The position numbers and the translations under genes were made by a program. Source: Planctomycetota bacterium (GTDB lineage: Bacteria; Planctomycetota; Planctomycetia; Pirellulales; Pirellulaceae). Taken from it: DNA of 6,583 nt. This document shows positions 1 to 6,107 of this stretch, piece by piece (within the stretch, counting starts at the first letter, position 1; every line of letters begins with the position of its first letter). The notes beneath the pieces are model-generated. The model did not search any database. It was not told where the DNA came from and saw only the letters and a list, made by a program, of their open reading frames with translations. The DNA is taken from assembly GCA_019347795.1 (NCBI GenBank), contig JAHWKS010000338.1:1-6583 (forward strand). The letters run 5' to 3'.

Positions 1-1471
1 TGGTGGCGTCGTCCCCTTCGCTCTTCACCGAGATGTTCGTGCTCGTGCTGTCTTTGGCGAACAGCAGCACATCCTGCTCGCGCTCCAGGACGATCGTGCC
101 CTTGGTGCCCAGGACCGCCTCGCCGTAGCCGCCGTAGCCGTTGCCGTTGATCGTGGAGTACGTAACCACGATCCGCTTGTTGGGGTCCTGCTCGTAGGCG
201 GGCACGCCCCCGGCCGGGCCGCCCGGCGGGTAGTTGTGCACCTCATCGTGATAGCCCACGTCGAAGCCTTCCTCATAGCCCGGCGCCGGGAACTCGAACA
301 CGCAATAGACGTGGTCGGCCGCGTCGCGGTCGAGCGGGAACAGGTGCCGCCCGCCGGTGGCGTAGACCGAAAGCGGATGCGACTTCTTCCCATCCTCCCG
401 CATCGCGCTCACGAAAATCGAGGCCGCGTCCAACTGATGGCTGCCCAGCTCGGCCATGAGTCCGCCGCCGGTCCGCTCCCAGATTCGCCAGCGGATCAGC
501 TCCTCCAGTGCGGGACGGTCCCGGCCGTTGGAGAGCGTGCGGTCTTCGTAGCCGTAGTTTTTGGCCTTCACGTTCTGGTCCCGGTCCCACTGCCGCCACT
601 GGGCCAGCTTCATCTCCAGCTCTCTCAGCTCGGCCGGCGACCGCTTGGGATCTTTGACGGCCTTCTCGAATCGCTTGATGTCGTCGGCGATCTCGTCGAT
701 CGGCGTCTTTGAGCCTTCGGGAACCTCGCCGCCGGGAAGCGGAGGGGTCCAACTGTCGCGGCCGGGCAAGTTGCCGCGATGCCACTGGGCGCGGATGTGA
801 TGAATCTGCCCGATCAAGCCGCTGCGGATCATCCGCACGGCGTTGTCGTAGAGCACGCTGTAATGCCGCTGGTGGCCGGTGGCCAGATGCAAGCCGGTCT
901 CGTCGGCGACGCGCGACATCACCTTGCACTGCGCGACGTTGTGGGCCATCAGCTTTTCGGTCAGCACGTGCTTGCCGGCCCGGAGCGCATCGACCGCCAC
1001 CTTCGCGTGCAAGTGAAGCGGGAGGGCGATGATCACGCCTTCCACGTCCGAGTTCTTCAGCAGGTCGTAATAGTCCTCGTAGACCTTGACGTGCTTACGC
1101 GCCTCATCCTCGGTGCTCCAGCCGTAGACGGCCTGCAAACCTTTGCGGGCCGCGAGGGCCGAGGGGCTGGCCCAGTCGCCGTGGAAGGCGCGGTGAATGC
1201 TCGAGGGGCGGATGTCGCAGATCGCCACCACCTGCACGTAGTTGGGGTTGAGGGCGCCCATCAGCACGCCCCCTTCGTCGCCCGTGCCGATGACGCCGAC
1301 CCGCACGGGGTCCTTCACTTCTTCGTAGCCGAAGTACATGGCCCCCATGCCGAAGGTGGCCACGGCGCCGGTGGCGATCGACGCTTTCATGAAGTCGCGC
1401 CGATTGACCGCCATCGCGGCGTTGGCGTAGTTCTGCTTGCCAACCGCAATTTCTTCAGGGGTCAGGTTCAT
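1..1471 (-). CDS. Tat-exported Gfo/Idh/MocA family oxidoreductase, 3' end outside window
   Basis: The frame reads open from ATG at 1471 to the left edge, giving 490 residues without a stop. It is an NAD(P)-dependent dehydrogenase-like protein of the Gfo/Idh/MocA family, which usually acts on sugars or cyclitols; the substrate cannot be read here. Residues 23-45 form a twin-arginine signal (NRRDFMKAS followed by a small, hydrophobic stretch), so export in folded form is expected. The Rossmann motif GVIGTGDEGG is at 59-68, with a strand-end acid in AICDIR at about 83-88. EKLMAH at 172-177 is the usual EKPMA catalytic lysine motif with Pro replaced by Leu. GGGLMAELGSHQLDA at 335-349 carries the His and Asp expected in the active site. 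Residues 255-300 form a charged, probably helical insertion. The ATG overlaps the stop of the upstream DoxX gene (ATGA), and AGGAG lies 7 bases ahead. Family assignment is firm; exported location is likely. Confidence 0.93.
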   Translation of the reverse strand, partial: MNLTPEEIAVGKQNYANAAMAVNRRDFMKASIATGAVATFGMGAMYFGYEEVKDPVRVGVIGTGDEGGVLMGALNPNYVQVVAICDIRPSSIHRAFHGDWASPSALAARKGLQAVYGWSTEDEARKHVKVYEDYYDLLKNSDVEGVIIALPLHLHAKVAVDALRAGKHVLTEKLMAHNVAQCKVMSRVADETGLHLATGHQRHYSVLYDNAVRMIRSGLIGQIHHIRAQWHRGNLPGRDSWTPPLPGGEVPEGSKTPIDEIADDIKRFEKAVKDPKRSPAELRELEMKLAQWRQWDRDQNVKAKNYGYEDRTLSNGRDRPALEELIRWRIWERTGGGLMAELGSHQLDAASIFVSAMREDGKKSHPLSVYATGGRHLFPLDRDAADHVYCVFEFPAPGYEEGFDVGYHDEVHNYPPGGPAGGVPAYEQDPNKRIVVTYSTINGNGYGGYGEAVLGTKGTIVLEREQDVLLFAKDSTSTNISVKSEGDDAT

Positions 1472-2505
1472 GGTTGTTCTCCTGTGACTTGGCCGCCGCC
1501 GACAAACTTCGCCCAGAGGGCGTAAAGAAAGAAATCCAGACCCGCGAACCGGCCGGCGCCCACGGCGGCCAGCGTGAGGATCGCGAACAGCTCCACCGCC
1601 ACCTTGTACGTTTCCTCATTCCCGCCCGACCAGAACGGCCATCCCGACGCCGCCAGCACCGAGGCCAGGAACAATCCGCCGGCCACCGCCGCCGGCCGGG
1701 TAAACAGCCCCAAGATCAAGCACACGCCCACCAGCAGGATGACCCACTTCACCACGGGATCGACCCAACTGGCGCCGCGGCCGACCTGGAGCACGCCGAC
1801 CTGCCGCTGCTGGGGCGTGGCGACCTTGTAATAATCCCGCGCCAGCGACTCGTCCAACTGCTCGATGCCGGCCATCAACTCGCGGGCCTTCGCACGGACC
1901 TCGGCTTCCCTGGTGGCGATGCGTTCCTGGTGAAAGGGGGCGGCGCCGGTCTTGGCGTCGCTCTTCATGCTATCCAGCCAGGCCAACTCACGGAGGTACG
2001 CGTCGATATCCGCCCGGTGCGAGCGAAAGAAATGCTCTGCCTGGGCCTGACGCCGACGGAACGCTTCATCCGCCTCTTCCGCTTGACGCTGGAACATACT
2101 CAGCCGCTCCTCAGCGATGCGAACCGCCTCCTGGGCCTCGCGGCGATCCTCCTCCGTCTCGGCCGCCTCGAGCTGCGTCTGGGCGTGCTCGAGTTCGCGC
2201 TCCAGCGGCGCCAGGAAACGGGGCGACTCGTACTGATAGCCGGTCGTCGCCTCTTCGCGAAAGACGCTCCAGACCTCGATGACGCCCTCTTCGCTCAAGC
2301 GCTGCGGGTCGGGAAGCGGCGCGGCGAAGCTGCGGAACCAGCTTCCCAGCGGACCCTTCGCTTGGGCCAGAAAGCCGGCCGACGACCAGCCTCGCGTCTT
2401 GAACTTTTCGACGCCTTGCTTGTAGAAATGCCAGCCGACCGCCAGCCGCAATGCGACAATGCAGACGATCGCCAGCAGCCCGAGTTTTCGGAATTGGGGA
2501 AACAG
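1468..2505 (-). CDS. DoxX-family membrane protein with coiled-coil insertion
   Basis: The product has 345 residues if it starts at CTG 2505. The frame has no ATG or GTG after an in-frame TGA at 2575-2577. CTG 2505 has GAGGAG 9 bases ahead, while TTG 2451 would start in the middle of the first membrane helix. TM1 is about 8-28 (LGLLAIVCIVALRLAVGWHF), TM2 about 250-268, TM3 about 271-289 and TM4 about 299-318, ending in GAGRFAGLDFFL, which is typical of DoxX. Between TM1 and TM2 lie about 220 mostly polar residues. Two stretches, about 98-165 and 190-225, are rich in Glu, Gln, Arg and Ala and look like coiled coil. Positive charges (R6, K7 and TRP after TM2) put the N-terminus inside and the insertion outside the membrane. 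DoxX proteins are four-helix proteins, some linked to quinone-dependent redox reactions; no such activity is shown here. The stop overlaps the oxidoreductase start, so the two are probably co-expressed. Confidence 0.82.
   Translation of the reverse strand: MFPQFRKLGLLAIVCIVALRLAVGWHFYKQGVEKFKTRGWSSAGFLAQAKGPLGSWFRSFAAPLPDPQRLSEEGVIEVWSVFREEATTGYQYESPRFLAPLERELEHAQTQLEAAETEEDRREAQEAVRIAEERLSMFQRQAEEADEAFRRRQAQAEHFFRSHRADIDAYLRELAWLDSMKSDAKTGAAPFHQERIATREAEVRAKARELMAGIEQLDESLARDYYKVATPQQRQVGVLQVGRGASWVDPVVKWVILLVGVCLILGLFTRPAAVAGGLFLASVLAASGWPFWSGGNEETYKVAVELFAILTLAAVGAGRFAGLDFFLYALWAKFVGGGQVTGEQP
1478..1483 (-). promoter_or_regulatory. Ribosome binding site of the oxidoreductase
   Basis: AGGAGA on the minus strand, 7 bases before the ATG at 1471. 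It lies inside the last codons of the DoxX gene, so it decides the oxidoreductase start and supports translational coupling. Confidence 0.7.
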
Positions 2506-2514
2506 GGCTAGGGT

Positions 2515-2520
2515 CTCCTC
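2515..2520 (-). promoter_or_regulatory. Candidate ribosome binding site of the DoxX gene
   Basis: GAGGAG on the minus strand, 9 bases before CTG 2505. It is the only purine-rich Shine-Dalgarno-like site near the point where the DoxX frame must begin, and it is the main reason for choosing the CTG start. Confidence 0.45.
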
Positions 2521-2621
2521 AGGCGGGACAGGCAGGCGGCGCGGCAGAAGAGCGAGCCGCCGTGGTGGGACGCATCAACGCAAAATCATGCGGCGAAGAT
2601 CGAACGCCCTCGCCGCTCTTA

Positions 2622-2650
2622 ATTATGCCAGAACGGGGCAGGAAAGGCAA
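2622..2650 (-). promoter_or_regulatory. Candidate sigma70-type promoter of the DoxX/oxidoreductase operon
   Basis: On the minus strand TTGCCT (2650-2645) is followed after exactly 17 bases by CATAAT (2627-2622), matching consensus at 4/6 and 5/6. Transcription would begin near 2615, leaving a leader of about 110 bases before the DoxX start. The call rests on motif match and position only. Confidence 0.4.
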
Positions 2651-2686
2651 TCGGCCGGCGGAACGCAAAGTGGGCGGGCGGGCAAA

Positions 2687-2776
2687 CTGCGACGCACGGC
2701 TGCTATGATGGCGGGCGTGACGGATCGGCTGTGGCGGTTTCAGGACTTTTTCGACGAGTTGCTGGTGACGGCGTGA
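2687..2776 (+). pseudogene. Possible C-terminal remnant of a transposase
   Basis: The frame reads LRRTAAMMAGVTDRLWRFQD and a further ten residues up to TGA. From memory this resembles the end of transposase and integrase-like ORFs that finish with a pattern such as LRxTPAMAAGxTDxxWxxxDL. The same open frame continues upstream to about 2459, but that part is arginine-rich low-complexity sequence with no recognisable catalytic domain. No terminal inverted repeats or target duplication were seen, so at most the tail survives. Alternatively, 2705-2776 is a genuine 23-residue peptide coupled to the next gene, because its TGA overlaps the GTG at 2773. The similarity was judged by eye. Confidence 0.4.
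2701..2709 (+). promoter_or_regulatory. Candidate extended -10 promoter for the small membrane protein
   Basis: TGCTATGAT fits an extended -10 element (TGN followed by a 5/6 match to TATAAT). No good -35 box lies 16-18 bases upstream. Transcription would start near 2716, about 57 bases before GTG 2773. It sits inside the putative transposase tail. Confidence 0.28.
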
Positions 2777-3012
2777 GCGAATTGGACAGCAACCCGTACG
2801 AGCCGCCTACCAGCCCGAATCCCGGCAACCGCAAGCCGGGCAGGCCGCGCTTTCTTGTGGCCTCACTGGTTGGCCTCGGTCTGCTATCGTACATGCTCGC
2901 GATTTACATGGCGCCAGTGGAGCACCGCTTTTCCGTACAAACCGCCACCGTAGTTTTTGCCGCCTTTGGTGTCTTAGCGTTCTTTTTGGGTTATCGGGCC
3001 GCGCGCCCGTGA
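2773..3012 (+). CDS. Small two-helix membrane protein with NPYEPP N-terminus
   Basis: A 79-residue protein of unknown function. The N-terminus SELDSNPYEPPTSPNPG is short, acidic and proline-rich. From memory, NPY-x-(S/P)-P motifs of this kind open many small planctomycete membrane proteins, which is why GTG 2773 was chosen over GTG 2731 in the same frame. A basic segment (residues 20-26, RKPGRPR) precedes TM1 at about 27-47, and TM2 is about 56-74, ending in GYRAARP. The basic residues before TM1 and after TM2 suggest that both ends face the cytoplasm. No clear Shine-Dalgarno sequence precedes the start. The preceding open frame ends with TGA overlapping this GTG, so coupling is possible. It converges with the VOC gene. 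Confidence 0.6.
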   Translation: MSELDSNPYEPPTSPNPGNRKPGRPRFLVASLVGLGLLSYMLAIYMAPVEHRFSVQTATVVFAAFGVLAFFLGYRAARP

Positions 3013-3085
3013 CCAAACGAGTCAGTCAAAATAGCCCACTACCGCGGAACGTGGAACACGGAGAAGCAGAACGACGAACCAGCAC
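3013..3085. other. Convergent intergenic gap without recognisable signal
   Basis: These 73 bases separate the 3' ends of two convergent genes, where a shared terminator would be expected. No stem-loop with a T-run was found on either strand, so termination here is either Rho-dependent or not visible by eye. Confidence 0.5.
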
Positions 3086-3466
3086 TTAGTCCTCAAAAGG
3101 GAAGTCCTGTTTTGGCTCCGTGCCCAGCCAGAGAACGTTGCCATCGGAGTCCTCGAATTTGATCTCGTAGGCCCAGGAGAAATTCTTCGGTTCCTGCCGG
3201 ACTTTCACGCCTGCGTCCTTGTATTGCTGAAACAGGGAATCGTCCTCCAGCCCGATCCACACCCAGACGCCGGAGGGGCCGTCGGCGAACTGCTGAAGCA
3301 TGATGCTGCACCCGTCGCGGGAGACGGAGCAGATGGCGTCCCCTTCGCTCCCGCCCCAATCGAGCTTGAAGCCCAGCGTCTCGGTGTAGAAGCGGATGCT
3401 GCGCTGCAGATCGCGGACGGGCAAGATCGGGATCGTGCATTCAACCCGGCGTTGGGCGTGGGCCAT
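3086..3466 (-). CDS. VOC superfamily protein (glyoxalase/bleomycin-resistance fold)
   Basis: A complete 126-residue protein. IPILPVRDLQRSIRFYTETL at residues 12-31 is the standard opening beta-alpha unit of a VOC module. GCSIMLQQ (52-59) and VWVWIGLED (67-75) supply the middle strands, and YEIKFEDSDGNVLWLG (100-115) is the closing strand pair with its usual D-x-DGN turn. One such polypeptide forms two half-modules, and these proteins typically dimerise. The first metal-ligand position of true glyoxalase I, usually His, appears to be Ile or Pro here, which fits the metal-free or resistance-like branch better than lactoylglutathione lyase. The substrate is unknown. It begins 13 bases after the lipoprotein stop codon, with only a weak GGA-type ribosome site, so it is probably the second gene of that operon. 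Confidence 0.88.
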   Translation of the reverse strand: MAHAQRRVECTIPILPVRDLQRSIRFYTETLGFKLDWGGSEGDAICSVSRDGCSIMLQQFADGPSGVWVWIGLEDDSLFQQYKDAGVKVRQEPKNFSWAYEIKFEDSDGNVLWLGTEPKQDFPFED

Positions 3467-3479
3467 GACTTTGCATCCG

Positions 3480-5912
3480 CTAAGGTTCTCGGGAGGCGCG
3501 TGAGGCGACGACGCCTTCCTCGGTGGAGAGGAATAGCATGTCCCGGGCGGCGGCGAGGCCGTGGAGCGCTTGGCCGGTCTGGAAGTAATCGAAGAACTCG
3601 CCGTCGTCGGAGATCAGGTGCACCGAGCCGTCCGGCCCCGCCAGCAGCCATTGCCCGCCGGGAGTGTCAACGAGACGAACCGCGGATGCGACTTGGACCG
3701 GGTGGCGATGCGCTCCGGGCGGCAGGCGGTAGCTCCACATCTCCTCGAAGCCGGCGCTCAGGCCGATCGCCAACAGGCTTCCGTCGGGCGTGTTCGAGAG
3801 TCCGAGATAAAGCGTCTGCCGATCCGCCGGCCAGTCGGCGGCAATCAGGTGATGGATTTGGCGTTGCCGTACATGAAGGGAGGGATCGGCATTGCCGAAC
3901 TGGTTCACCCGCAGGATGTGTCCGGGCTGACCCGCGACCAGCAGCTTCCGCCAGCCGGCGGCATCGGGCGGAGTGGCCGCCAGCGAGAACACCGGCGTCA
4001 GATCGCGGTTGCTCCATTGCCGCTGTCCCTCTAGGTCCACCCCGTGTACGCCTACCACGCCGCCGAAGCCGACTGCGAGCATCGGACGTTGGTCGTCAAG
4101 CTTCGCCAGCAGCACGTCGCGGATTCCCTCGTGCTCCTCCTCAACCGTGGGATAACTGAACACCCGGCGCCACGCATCGTCGAACACGTGCACCTGCGGG
4201 GCCAAGAGCGAGCACGCGGCGTAGTAACGGTTCCCCTCGGCATCGGCGGCCGTACGCAGATAGCTGACGGCGGCGCCTTCCGGCAGGTCCAGCTCATGCC
4301 GGCTTTGGATTTGACCCTCCGCATCGAGTTCGACCACCGTTCGCCAGCCGTCCAGCACCAGCAGCCGCGGCGCGCCGCCGTCGTCGACGGCGAGGACGTT
4401 CCCCGGCTGCGACAGCGCATCGTTCGTCCATTGCGGCGAAAGCTTCAAATGCTGCGGCTCGCTCTGAGGCGCGATCTCCGCCGGCTGGAGGTCGGCGGCC
4501 ACGTCCCCCTGCATCGCAGCTTGCAGGTTGAGTTCATACGCCTCCTGTTCGTTTCGCGCCTGCGTGAGAATGGCCGCGGCGAAGTCTTCACCGGCGGACA
4601 GGCGCTGGAGCAACTCCGCCAGTTGCTCCTTCACCAACGCGGCAAGCTGCGGGTTGGCGGCCGACTCGTGAATCTGCACCACCCCCTTCGTGTCCAGCAC
4701 CACCAGCGACGGCGCCACGCGGATGTCGAACACGTCGCGGCCGTAGGCGCCCAAGTCGCGGATGATCGGCATCGTCACGCCCCAGGACTCCGCCAGGCGC
4801 CGCACCTCATCGTTGCTCATCGACGACGGCTCGGTGCAGACGCCGTAGATGACGATCGGCGTGTCCTCCGGGAGTTGTTTTCGCACCGCCTCCAGCGACT
4901 CCAGGCACTCGCGCGAGCCGGGATGGTTGCTGAACCACGCCAGAACCGCGATCTTCCCTTCGAGCGACTCCGCGGTGATCCGCTCGCCGTCGAGCGTGAT
5001 GAACTCATAGCCCTCCGGCCGCTTGCCGAACATTTCCGTGGGAAGCGGCGCCGGCGGGATCACGAAGAAGCGGACCTGCCGGGCGTCCTCGGGAATCGCT
5101 ACGTCAAAGGCCTCGAGCGTGAACCCCTCGGGCGGAATCTCGCCCTTGAACGTCGCCCCGCGGAACTCGGCGGCGATGGAAAGATCCACGTCCTCAGCCT
5201 CTTCCGCGGCGAGCAGGGCGTCCGAGGGATATTCGAGTCGCCGCAGGATGAATGCCTCGCGGTCGATCCAGAACACGTACCGGCCTTCGAGGTTCGCCTC
5301 GACCCGCAGGCAGGGACGGCCGTCGAATTCCCGCGGCGCCAGGAGCTTCTTCGCAACATTGGGATCGATGAACGCCGACAGCGGCGCCTCGGCCAGCAGC
5401 AATTCGAGCTGCATCGGATGCAGGCCGAGCCGCCCGCCGAGGCTCTCTCGCAACACCGCGTCGGAGAAGATGTCATCGAGGGTGAGCCGCGTCGGCGCCG
5501 GCCGCACCACGACCTGGCTGTCCAGGTCGCCGCTGGCTTCGTCGATGATTTTGGCAGTGAACTGCCGGCCGTCGCAGGCGACGACCGCGCGGTACGCCCG
5601 AATCGCTATGCGGTTGGGACGCGCCCAAGCGACCGCCAGCGGCGCCGAATCGGGCGTCTGCTCGCCGCCGCGCTCCAGCACGACGCGGAACACGCCGTCG
5701 TCGCGATACGAATCGGCCTCTCGATACGCCGCAATCATCTTGCGCAGCACGTCGTCCGGCGTCAGCCGGGCGGGCCTGGCCGTTTCGGATGTCGAATCGG
5801 AAGCGTGGTGCGTCTCCGTCTCGCTACGCCGGCTACAGCCGATAAGCGCGGCAAGCATGAGGGATAACCACCAGCCGGACTTCGCCCAGCGTCGCCATTC
5901 CGTGCCGTTCAA
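3480..5912 (-). CDS. Large lipoprotein: LolA-like, thioredoxin-like and beta-propeller domains
   Basis: The product has 810 residues if it starts at TTG 5912. That start has AGGAG 7 bases ahead and directly opens a lipoprotein signal (WRRWAKSGWWLSLMLAALIGC, lipidated Cys26). The longer open frame, from GTG 6023, would bury this signal. About 50-270 resembles LolA/DUF2092-type domains (DVLRKMIAAYREADSYRDDG; later YVFWIDREAFILRRLEYP). About 288-438 is thioredoxin-like of the TlpA/AhpC kind: GKIAVLAWFS, a VIYGVCTEPS strand, and VAPSLVVLD with the cis-proline near 401. In place of WCxxC it has NHPGS, with His330 and Ser333 where the cysteines should be; Cys336 lies just beyond. About 488-803 is a beta-propeller-like repeat region (LLVLDGWRTVVELDAEGQ, LLVAGQPGHILRVNQFG, WLLAGPDGSVHLISDDG). 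The likely role is envelope binding or sensing; no enzyme activity is evident. Domain borders are by eye. Confidence 0.82.
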   Translation of the reverse strand: MNGTEWRRWAKSGWWLSLMLAALIGCSRRSETETHHASDSTSETARPARLTPDDVLRKMIAAYREADSYRDDGVFRVVLERGGEQTPDSAPLAVAWARPNRIAIRAYRAVVACDGRQFTAKIIDEASGDLDSQVVVRPAPTRLTLDDIFSDAVLRESLGGRLGLHPMQLELLLAEAPLSAFIDPNVAKKLLAPREFDGRPCLRVEANLEGRYVFWIDREAFILRRLEYPSDALLAAEEAEDVDLSIAAEFRGATFKGEIPPEGFTLEAFDVAIPEDARQVRFFVIPPAPLPTEMFGKRPEGYEFITLDGERITAESLEGKIAVLAWFSNHPGSRECLESLEAVRKQLPEDTPIVIYGVCTEPSSMSNDEVRRLAESWGVTMPIIRDLGAYGRDVFDIRVAPSLVVLDTKGVVQIHESAANPQLAALVKEQLAELLQRLSAGEDFAAAILTQARNEQEAYELNLQAAMQGDVAADLQPAEIAPQSEPQHLKLSPQWTNDALSQPGNVLAVDDGGAPRLLVLDGWRTVVELDAEGQIQSRHELDLPEGAAVSYLRTAADAEGNRYYAACSLLAPQVHVFDDAWRRVFSYPTVEEEHEGIRDVLLAKLDDQRPMLAVGFGGVVGVHGVDLEGQRQWSNRDLTPVFSLAATPPDAAGWRKLLVAGQPGHILRVNQFGNADPSLHVRQRQIHHLIAADWPADRQTLYLGLSNTPDGSLLAIGLSAGFEEMWSYRLPPGAHRHPVQVASAVRLVDTPGGQWLLAGPDGSVHLISDDGEFFDYFQTGQALHGLAAARDMLFLSTEEGVVASRASREP

Positions 5913-5919
5913 TGCAATG

Positions 5920-5924
5920 CTCCT
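5920..5924 (-). promoter_or_regulatory. Ribosome binding site fixing the lipoprotein TTG start
   Basis: AGGAG on the minus strand, 7 bases before TTG 5912. A second TTG at 5917 is out of frame. The site selects the start that gives a proper lipoprotein signal peptide. Confidence 0.65.
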
Positions 5925-5943
5925 GCAGTCGATAAGGTGAGGT

Positions 5944-5961
5944 TCCGCGATTATCCGCGAT
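5944..5961. repeat. Direct repeat TCCGCGAT x2 over the -10 box, possible operator
   Basis: TCCGCGAT occurs at 5944-5951 and again at 5954-5961. The copies are identical, in the same orientation, and offset by 10 bases, about one helical turn. They straddle the candidate -10 box of the lipoprotein promoter. This geometry would suit a regulator binding side by side on one DNA face, but no regulator gene is in the window. Confidence 0.35.
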
Positions 5962-5978
5962 GCGGCCAAATACGTAAA
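5950..5978 (-). promoter_or_regulatory. Candidate sigma70-type promoter of the lipoprotein/VOC operon
   Basis: On the minus strand TTTACG (5978-5973) is followed after 17 bases by GATAAT (5955-5950), matching consensus at 4/6 and 5/6. Transcription would begin near 5943, about 30 bases before the TTG start. The -10 box overlaps a direct repeat that could bind a regulator. Confidence 0.42.
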
Positions 5979-5992
5979 GTTCGCCCCAAACC

Positions 5993-6017
5993 GTAAGAAG
6001 GGCTTCCAAGCCCGTCC
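5993..6017 (+). repeat. Hairpin element, copy 1 of an inverted pair
   Basis: The element begins GTAAGA and contains the perfect palindrome GGGCTTCCAAGCCC (6000-6013), then GTCC. A related element lies 19 bases further on in the opposite orientation. Both share GTAAGA, a GG-rich left arm, TCC at the loop, and an AAGCC-type right arm followed by GTC or TC. This looks like a dispersed REP-like sequence rather than a terminator: it lies upstream of both flanking genes and has no T-run. Confidence 0.45.
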
Positions 6018-6036
6018 GGCCACCGCGCGACTCGAA

Positions 6037-6062
6037 GAGACGGCTTCGGAGAGCCGTCTTAC
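6037..6062 (-). repeat. Hairpin element, copy 2 of an inverted pair
   Basis: On the minus strand it begins GTAAGA at 6062. It contains AGACGGCT (6038-6045) and its exact reverse complement AGCCGTCT (6052-6059), an 8 bp stem with a 6-base loop. It is a diverged, inverted copy of the element at 5993-6017. As a pair they resemble REP/BIME-type elements; whether related copies occur elsewhere in the genome cannot be seen here. Confidence 0.5.
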
Positions 6063-6078
6063 AGCGCAGCGGCGTCGA

Positions 6079-6107
6079 TTGACCGGTTTCGGGCAGGGGG
6101 GTATCGT
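6079..6107 (+). promoter_or_regulatory. Candidate sigma70-type promoter of the FabH-like gene
   Basis: TTGACC (6079-6084) and TATCGT (6102-6107) are separated by 17 bases, matching consensus at 5/6 and 4/6. The predicted transcript start near 6114 leaves about 40 bases of leader before GTG 6153. Confidence 0.38.

Noticed and set aside
779..1525. A 248-codon plus-strand frame opposite the oxidoreductase
   Set aside because: The opposite strand encodes an unmistakable Rossmann dehydrogenase through the same bases, and the plus-strand product is His/Val/Gly-rich low complexity.
1474..2511. A 345-codon plus-strand frame opposite the DoxX gene
   Set aside because: It is antisense to a recognisable membrane protein and its product shows no domain. 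It is a mirror frame of biased codon use.
3205..3651. A 148-codon minus-strand frame across the lipoprotein/VOC junction
   Set aside because: It is out of frame with both genes, whose products are recognisable and complete; its composition is Ala/Arg/Pro/Ser-rich, as expected of a shifted frame.
4044..5867. A 607-codon open frame on the plus strand opposite the lipoprotein
   Set aside because: Its product is rich in Arg, His and Gln with no recognisable domain. It lies antisense to a clearly coding lipoprotein, and such frames are common opposite GC-rich, codon-biased genes.
5913..6023. N-terminal extension of the lipoprotein from GTG 6023
   Set aside because: It would put 37 residues ahead of the lipoprotein signal peptide and cover the candidate promoter. 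TTG 5912 has a proper ribosome site.
6038..6059. The 8 bp stem-loop as a rho-independent terminator
   Set aside because: There is no T-run on either strand, and it lies upstream of both flanking genes rather than after one.
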